Source of the DNA: Blastococcus sp. CT_GayMR20
GTDB lineage: Bacteria > Actinomycetota > Actinomycetes > Mycobacteriales > Geodermatophilaceae
Assembly (NCBI RefSeq): GCF_004570345.1
Contig: NZ_SPQM01000151.1
Coordinates: 1 to 10,727 of the forward strand
Direction of reading: 5' to 3'
Length of the DNA stretch: 10,727 bases
Positions 7,651 to 10,727 of this stretch are shown piece after piece. The first letter of the stretch is position 1. The number at the start of each line of letters is the position of its first letter. The notes under the pieces are model-generated. The model saw nothing but the letters and a program-made list of their open reading frames with translations. It had not been told where the DNA came from and made no database searches. Position numbers and translations under genes: made by a program.

Positions 7651-8679
7651 ATGAGAGCTGTCCGCCTGCACCGCTACCACCAGGACCCGTCGATCGACGA
7701 GATCCCGGAACCGCAGATCAGGAGCCCGCTGGACGTCGTCGTCAAGATCGGCGGTGCCGGGGTCTGCCGCACCGACCTGCACATCGTCGAGGGGCAGTGG
7801 GAGGCCGCGCAGAACCCTCGGTTGCCCTACGTGCTCGGGCACGAGAACGCCGGCTGGGTCCACGCCGTGGGCGAGGGCGTCACCAACGTCTCGGTCGGCG
7901 ACACGGTGATCCTGCACCCGCAGCCGAGCTGCGGCCTGTGCCTGGCCTGCCGGGCCGGTGACGACATGCACTGCGTGGACGGGTTCTTCCCGGGCCTCTC
8001 CGACGACGACGGCGGCATGGCCGAGTACATGCGCACCTCCGCCCGCGCCTGCGTGCAGCTCGACCCGGATACCGACCCCGCCGACGTCGCGGCGCTCGCC
8101 GACGCCGGGATCACCGCGTACCACGCCGTCCGCAAGGCCGTGCCGCTGCTGCACCCCGGCACCACCGCCGTCGTGCAGGGTGCCGGCGGGCTCGGGCACA
8201 TCGGCATCCAGTGCCTCCGGGCCCTGACCGCCGCGCGCATCGTCGTCGTCGACCGCAACGCCGACGCGGTGCGGCTCGCCGAGCAGGTCGGGGCGGACGA
8301 GACGGTGCTCGCCGACGGCAACCAGGTCGAGTCGGTCAGGGACCTCACCGGCGGGACCGGCGCGCACGTCGTCTTCGACTACGTCGCGGAGGACGGCGCG
8401 GAGATGGACGGCTGGCAGATGACCGCGCCGGGCGGCTCCTACTTCGTCATCGGCTACGGCGGCGAACTGCGCATCCCGACACTGGAGATCATCTCCACAG
8501 AACGGAGCATCGTCGGCAACATCGTCGGCACCTACCCCGACCTGGCCGAGCTCATGGTGCTCGCGCAGGCGGGCAGGGTCACCTTGCACACGCAGAAGTA
8601 CCCGCTGGACAAGGCGGTCGACGCCCTGCACGACCTCGACGCCGGCAAGGTCCGCGGCCGCGCCATCCTCGTGCCCTGA
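7651..8679 (+). CDS. Zinc-dependent alcohol dehydrogenase, MDR family (right copy)
   Basis: A 342-residue, full-length medium-chain dehydrogenase that oxidises alcohols or reduces aldehydes/ketones with a nicotinamide cofactor in the cytosol. The catalytic-zinc residues are C39 in GVCRTDLH and H64-E65 in GHENAG, with D151 (DAGITAY) at the usual third-ligand position, as in several bacterial members. The structural-zinc lobe is complete: C94, C97, C100 and C108 with C-x2-C-x2-C-x7-C spacing. The Rossmann motif GAGGLG (177-182) is followed by D201 at the end of the second strand (VVVDRN), which favours NAD+ over NADP+. The ATG start follows GGGAG (7637-7641) by nine bases. It is divergent from the SMP-30-like gene and convergent with the DHFR-like gene. 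An alcohol-to-acid or lactone pathway with the neighbouring lactonase-like protein is conceivable but unproven; the substrate is unknown. Confidence 0.94.
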   Translation: MRAVRLHRYHQDPSIDEIPEPQIRSPLDVVVKIGGAGVCRTDLHIVEGQWEAAQNPRLPYVLGHENAGWVHAVGEGVTNVSVGDTVILHPQPSCGLCLACRAGDDMHCVDGFFPGLSDDDGGMAEYMRTSARACVQLDPDTDPADVAALADAGITAYHAVRKAVPLLHPGTTAVVQGAGGLGHIGIQCLRALTAARIVVVDRNADAVRLAEQVGADETVLADGNQVESVRDLTGGTGAHVVFDYVAEDGAEMDGWQMTAPGGSYFVIGYGGELRIPTLEIISTERSIVGNIVGTYPDLAELMVLAQAGRVTLHTQKYPLDKAVDALHDLDAGKVRGRAILVP

Positions 8680-8802
8680 CGCCGGCCGGTTCCAGGGCTT
8701 CCTGGCCGCTACCCCAAGCCGCTCTCCGACTTCGTCCTGGGCATGGACCGACCGCTACCCGCCTCACGGGGTTCGCCGGCACCCACTGGCGGCGGGGCGC
8801 TG

Positions 8803-9462
8803 CTACGACGAGCCGATCTTGCGTGTGAACGTGAGGTGGACGACGCCGCTCGGAGACGCCACGACTTCGACGTCGTAGGAGTCCTCGAGGCCCTCCAGGC
8901 CGTCCCAGACCCGGACCCCGCGGCCGAGCAGGATGGGCACCTGGACCAGATGCGCCTGGTCGACGAGCCCGGCGGCGAGGAAGTCGCGCACGACCGTGGG
9001 GCCACCGCCGATCCGGACGTCCTGGCCATGGGCGGCTGAGCGGGCGGTCCCGAGTGCGTCGGACGGCGAAGCGTCGAGGAAGTGGAACGTGGTGCCGCCC
9101 TCCATCTCCATCGGGGGCCGCGGGCGGTGGGTGAGCACGAAGGTCGGTGTGTGGAACGGCGGGTTCGGCCCCCACCAGCCCTTCCAGTCCGGGTCGTCCT
9201 GCCAGCCCGGCGGGCCGAACTTGTTGGCGCCCATGATCTCGGCTCCGAAGCCGATGCTGTGCCGCTCCGCGAACGCGTTGTCGACGCCTTCCGATCCCCC
9301 CGTGTCCGCCCCGCCCGCCTGCACCGCCCAGAACCGGGTGCCGAACATCCATTCGTGCAGGCGCTCGCCGGCATGGCCGAAGGGTGCCTCGGCGGACTGC
9401 GGCTCCCCGGTGGCGAAGCCGTCGAGCGAGATGGCCAGGTTGTGGATCCGGGTCCGTGACAT
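8803..9462 (-). CDS. Dihydrofolate reductase family protein (RibD C-terminal-like), right copy
   Basis: Identical reverse-complement copy of 1266-1925. It starts at ATG 9462-9460 with its purine-rich ribosome site at 9470-9474 on the minus strand, and stops at 8803. It is divergent from the oxidase starting at 9627. The 123 bases between this gene and the dehydrogenase stop (8680-8802) hold no gene or clear terminator that I can support. Confidence 0.9.
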   Translation of the reverse strand: MSRTRIHNLAISLDGFATGEPQSAEAPFGHAGERLHEWMFGTRFWAVQAGGADTGGSEGVDNAFAERHSIGFGAEIMGANKFGPPGWQDDPDWKGWWGPNPPFHTPTFVLTHRPRPPMEMEGGTTFHFLDASPSDALGTARSAAHGQDVRIGGGPTVVRDFLAAGLVDQAHLVQVPILLGRGVRVWDGLEGLEDSYDVEVVASPSGVVHLTFTRKIGSS

Positions 9463-9486
9463 CCGTGCTCCTCCATCGGTGCGGCC

Positions 9487-9532
9487 TGCCCGGTGATCGG
9501 GGCCTGATGAGGAGGACCCGGGTCACCGGGCA
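9487..9532. promoter_or_regulatory. Candidate operator (right copy of 1196-1241)
   Basis: TGCCCGGTGA (9487-9496) pairs with TCACCGGGCA (9523-9532), the mirror of the left-arm element. Confidence 0.42.
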
Positions 9533-9534
9533 TT

Positions 9535-9569
9535 CTCATCGGTCGCGCGCCGCTGCGGGGACCGATGAG
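9535..9569. promoter_or_regulatory. Candidate operator (right copy of 1159-1193)
   Basis: CTCATCGGTC (9535-9544) pairs with GACCGATGAG (9560-9569), the mirror of the left-arm element. It sits 58 bases upstream of the oxidase start codon. Confidence 0.5.
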
Positions 9570-9626
9570 TTCCGGCAATGGGAACGGTCGACCACGTCGA
9601 GTGTGTCCAGCCGAGGGAGTAGCGCC

Positions 9627-10607
9627 ATGCCAGGCCCGGAGTTGCTGCGTCCAGGAGACGCCAGGTATGACGCCGCACGGCGCGTGTGGAACGCGATGGT
9701 GGACCGGCGCCCAGCGCTGGTCGTGCGCTGCCGGACGGCATCGGACGTCGCGACGGCGATCCTGCTGGCGCGGGCCGAGGGCCTCGAGATCGGCGTCCGA
9801 TGCGGCGGGCACGGCGTCGCCGGTCATGCCGTGCCCGAGGGCGGGCTGATGATCGACCTCTCTCCCATGAACGGCGTCCGCATCGATCCGGAGCGGCAGC
9901 GCGCGTGGGTCCAGGGCGGCGCCCTGCTCGGCGCGCTCGACGCTGCCAGCCAGCCGCACGGGCTGGCCACGACCGCAGGCAACGTCTCCCACACCGGAGT
10001 CGGCGGCCTGACCCTCGGCGGCGGCATGGGATGGCTCGCCAGGGAACACGGCCTGGCCTGCGACAACCTGCTGTCCTGCGAGGTCGTCACCGCCACCGGC
10101 GACGTCGTCCGGTCATCGGCCGAGGAGAACGCCGAGCTGTTCTGGGGTCTGCGCGGCGGCGGCGGCAACTTCGGTGTGGTGACGCAGTTCGAGTTCCGAC
10201 TGCACCGCTCCGGCACCCGGGCACTGTCGGTCGAACTCGACTTCCCCGTCTCCGAGGCCCTGGCGCCGACCGCCCGCTGGCGGGACCTGAGCGGGGACGC
10301 ACCGCGCCGGGCGACCTACACCGCCACGGTCGCCGGCGGCATCGCGACGCTCGGGTTCGTGTGGATCGGCGACTCCGAGGGAGGCCGGCAGCACGCACGG
10401 GCGCTGCAGGCCCTCGGCGAGCCCATCGCCCGGCGCGTCGTCGAACTGAGCTACCTCGACCTGCAGTGCCGCGACGACGACCTCCAGGAACACGCGCAGC
10501 GCCGCTACTGGAAAGGCCACTACTTCCGCGAGCTGCCCGACGCCGCGATCGCCGCACTCCTGGCGCACGACCCCACCGTCGCCGCCGGTCTGCAGGCCTA
10601 CGGTGGT
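9627..10607 (+). pseudogene. FAD-linked oxidase (BBE-like, PCMH-type FAD domain), C-terminally truncated
   Basis: Residues 1-327 belong to the FAD-linked oxidase family related to berberine-bridge enzymes, which oxidise varied substrates and pass electrons to O2. The FAD domain spans roughly 28-200. VRCGGHGVAGH (57-67) carries H62, the usual 8-alpha-histidyl FAD attachment. TAGNVSHTGVGGLTLGGG (116-133) has valine/serine where bicovalent members have cysteine, so a single covalent link is expected. GLACDNLLSCEVVTATGDVV (142-161) and FWGLRGGGGNFGVVTQFEF (172-190) are further family motifs. ATG 9627 follows GAGGGAG at 9613-9619. Resemblance stops at LQAYGG (322-327): members normally continue about 110-140 residues to a C-terminal BBE segment with an N-x-Y-x-N motif, absent here. 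The frame stays open to the window end but becomes Arg/Ser/Pro-rich and unfamily-like, while the +2 frame looks like a different gene. A real deletion or a chimeric join near 10605-10610 are the two explanations. Confidence 0.86.
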
Positions 10608-10727
10608 GGTCCCAGCCGTTCCCGCCGACCGGCGCCATCGCATCGGAGGGCATCCGCAACCAGCTCGGCAGGCCACCGGTGGACCCCCTCACCGTTTTTG
10701 TCCGGGAGACCGCCCAGAACTCCTGGG
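10607..10727 (+). CDS. N-terminal fragment of a probable GHKL/Hsp90-type ATP-binding protein
   Basis: Forty codons in the +2 frame relative to the oxidase read WSQPFPPTG, then GIRNQLGRP, then DPLTVFVRETAQNSW to the window end. The VRE-x2-QNSW block resembles the N-box (E-x3-N, normally followed by D-A) of histidine-kinase/Hsp90/MutL-type ATPases, as found near the N-terminus of some actinobacterial ATP-binding proteins. The proline-rich lead-in and amphipathic composition look far more protein-like than the oxidase frame over the same bases. No ATG or GTG is in frame at the start: upstream codons are cgg-tgg-tgg, so the native start seems to have been lost at the join. The identification rests on a short motif from memory and is tentative; the rest of the gene is off the window. 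Confidence 0.42.

Larger units (their letters stand above)
9463..9626. promoter_or_regulatory. Divergent intergenic control region (right copy)
   Basis: Mirror of 1102-1265. The two inverted repeats lie at 9535-9569 and 9487-9532. The oxidase ribosome site GAGGGAG is at 9613-9619. Confidence 0.55.
5421..10727 (-). repeat. Right arm of a window-spanning perfect inverted repeat
   Basis: Reverse complement of 1-5307. It ends at the last base of the window, exactly symmetric with the start of the left arm. A natural inverted duplication would be expected to show unique flanks at some point. The exact symmetry suggests a contig that ran out along a path, crossed a fold-back junction and returned along the same path. 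Confidence 0.97.

Noticed and set aside
1..10727. Transposon or insertion-sequence terminal inverted repeats, or a linear-plasmid telomere palindrome.
   Set aside because: No transposase, recombinase or terminal-protein gene is present. The arms are ordinary gene-bearing DNA and the only interior is a 113-base piece of the antiporter gene.
9627..10727. A novel oxidase-ATPase fusion protein.
   Set aside because: The two family-like stretches are in different reading frames (+2 shift), so no single polypeptide carries both.

Overview
The window is one sequence present twice. Bases 1-5307 and 5421-10727 are reverse complements of each other: position x pairs with 10728-x. They are separated by a 113-base unpaired spacer (5308-5420). 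Every gene in the left arm therefore reappears on the opposite strand in the right arm with an identical translation. Only about 5.4 kb of distinct sequence is present. The symmetry runs exactly to both ends of the window and no arm difference was seen. This fits a fold-back (snap-back) chimera or an assembly that turned around on itself better than a natural inverted duplication, but raw reads would be needed to decide.

The DNA is very GC-rich, with third codon positions almost all G or C and some GTG starts. The protein types suggest a high-GC actinobacterium (perhaps near Pseudonocardia or Geodermatophilaceae; the genus is a guess).

Layout of the unique arm, in left-arm coordinates: (1) 1-121 (-), the start of a probable GHKL/Hsp90-type ATP-binding protein cut by the window end; (2) 121-1101 (-), a FAD-linked oxidase that loses family resemblance abruptly at residue 327; (3) 1102-1265, a divergent control region with two 10-bp inverted repeats; (4) 1266-1925 (+), a DHFR/RibD-C-like reductase; (5) 2049-3077 (-), a complete zinc alcohol dehydrogenase, convergent with (4); (6) 3078-3308, a second divergent intergenic region; (7) 3309-4214 (+), an SMP-30/gluconolactonase-like propeller lacking all four usual metal ligands; (8) 4297 to the centre (+), a Kef-type CPA2 cation/proton antiporter, broken at the fold-back point. 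The mirror copies run 5308-10727. The antiporter copy on the minus strand also reads natively through the spacer and so keeps about 37 more true residues than the plus-strand copy.

The genes look like ordinary chromosomal housekeeping and redox genes: two oxidoreductases and a flavin oxidase around divergent promoters, a lactonase-like protein and a membrane antiporter. No mobile element, RNA gene, CRISPR array or known defence system was found. Points worth a second look are the palindrome and its direction, the abrupt oxidase/ATPase join near 10607 (mirrored near 121), and the metal-site loss in the SMP-30-like protein.
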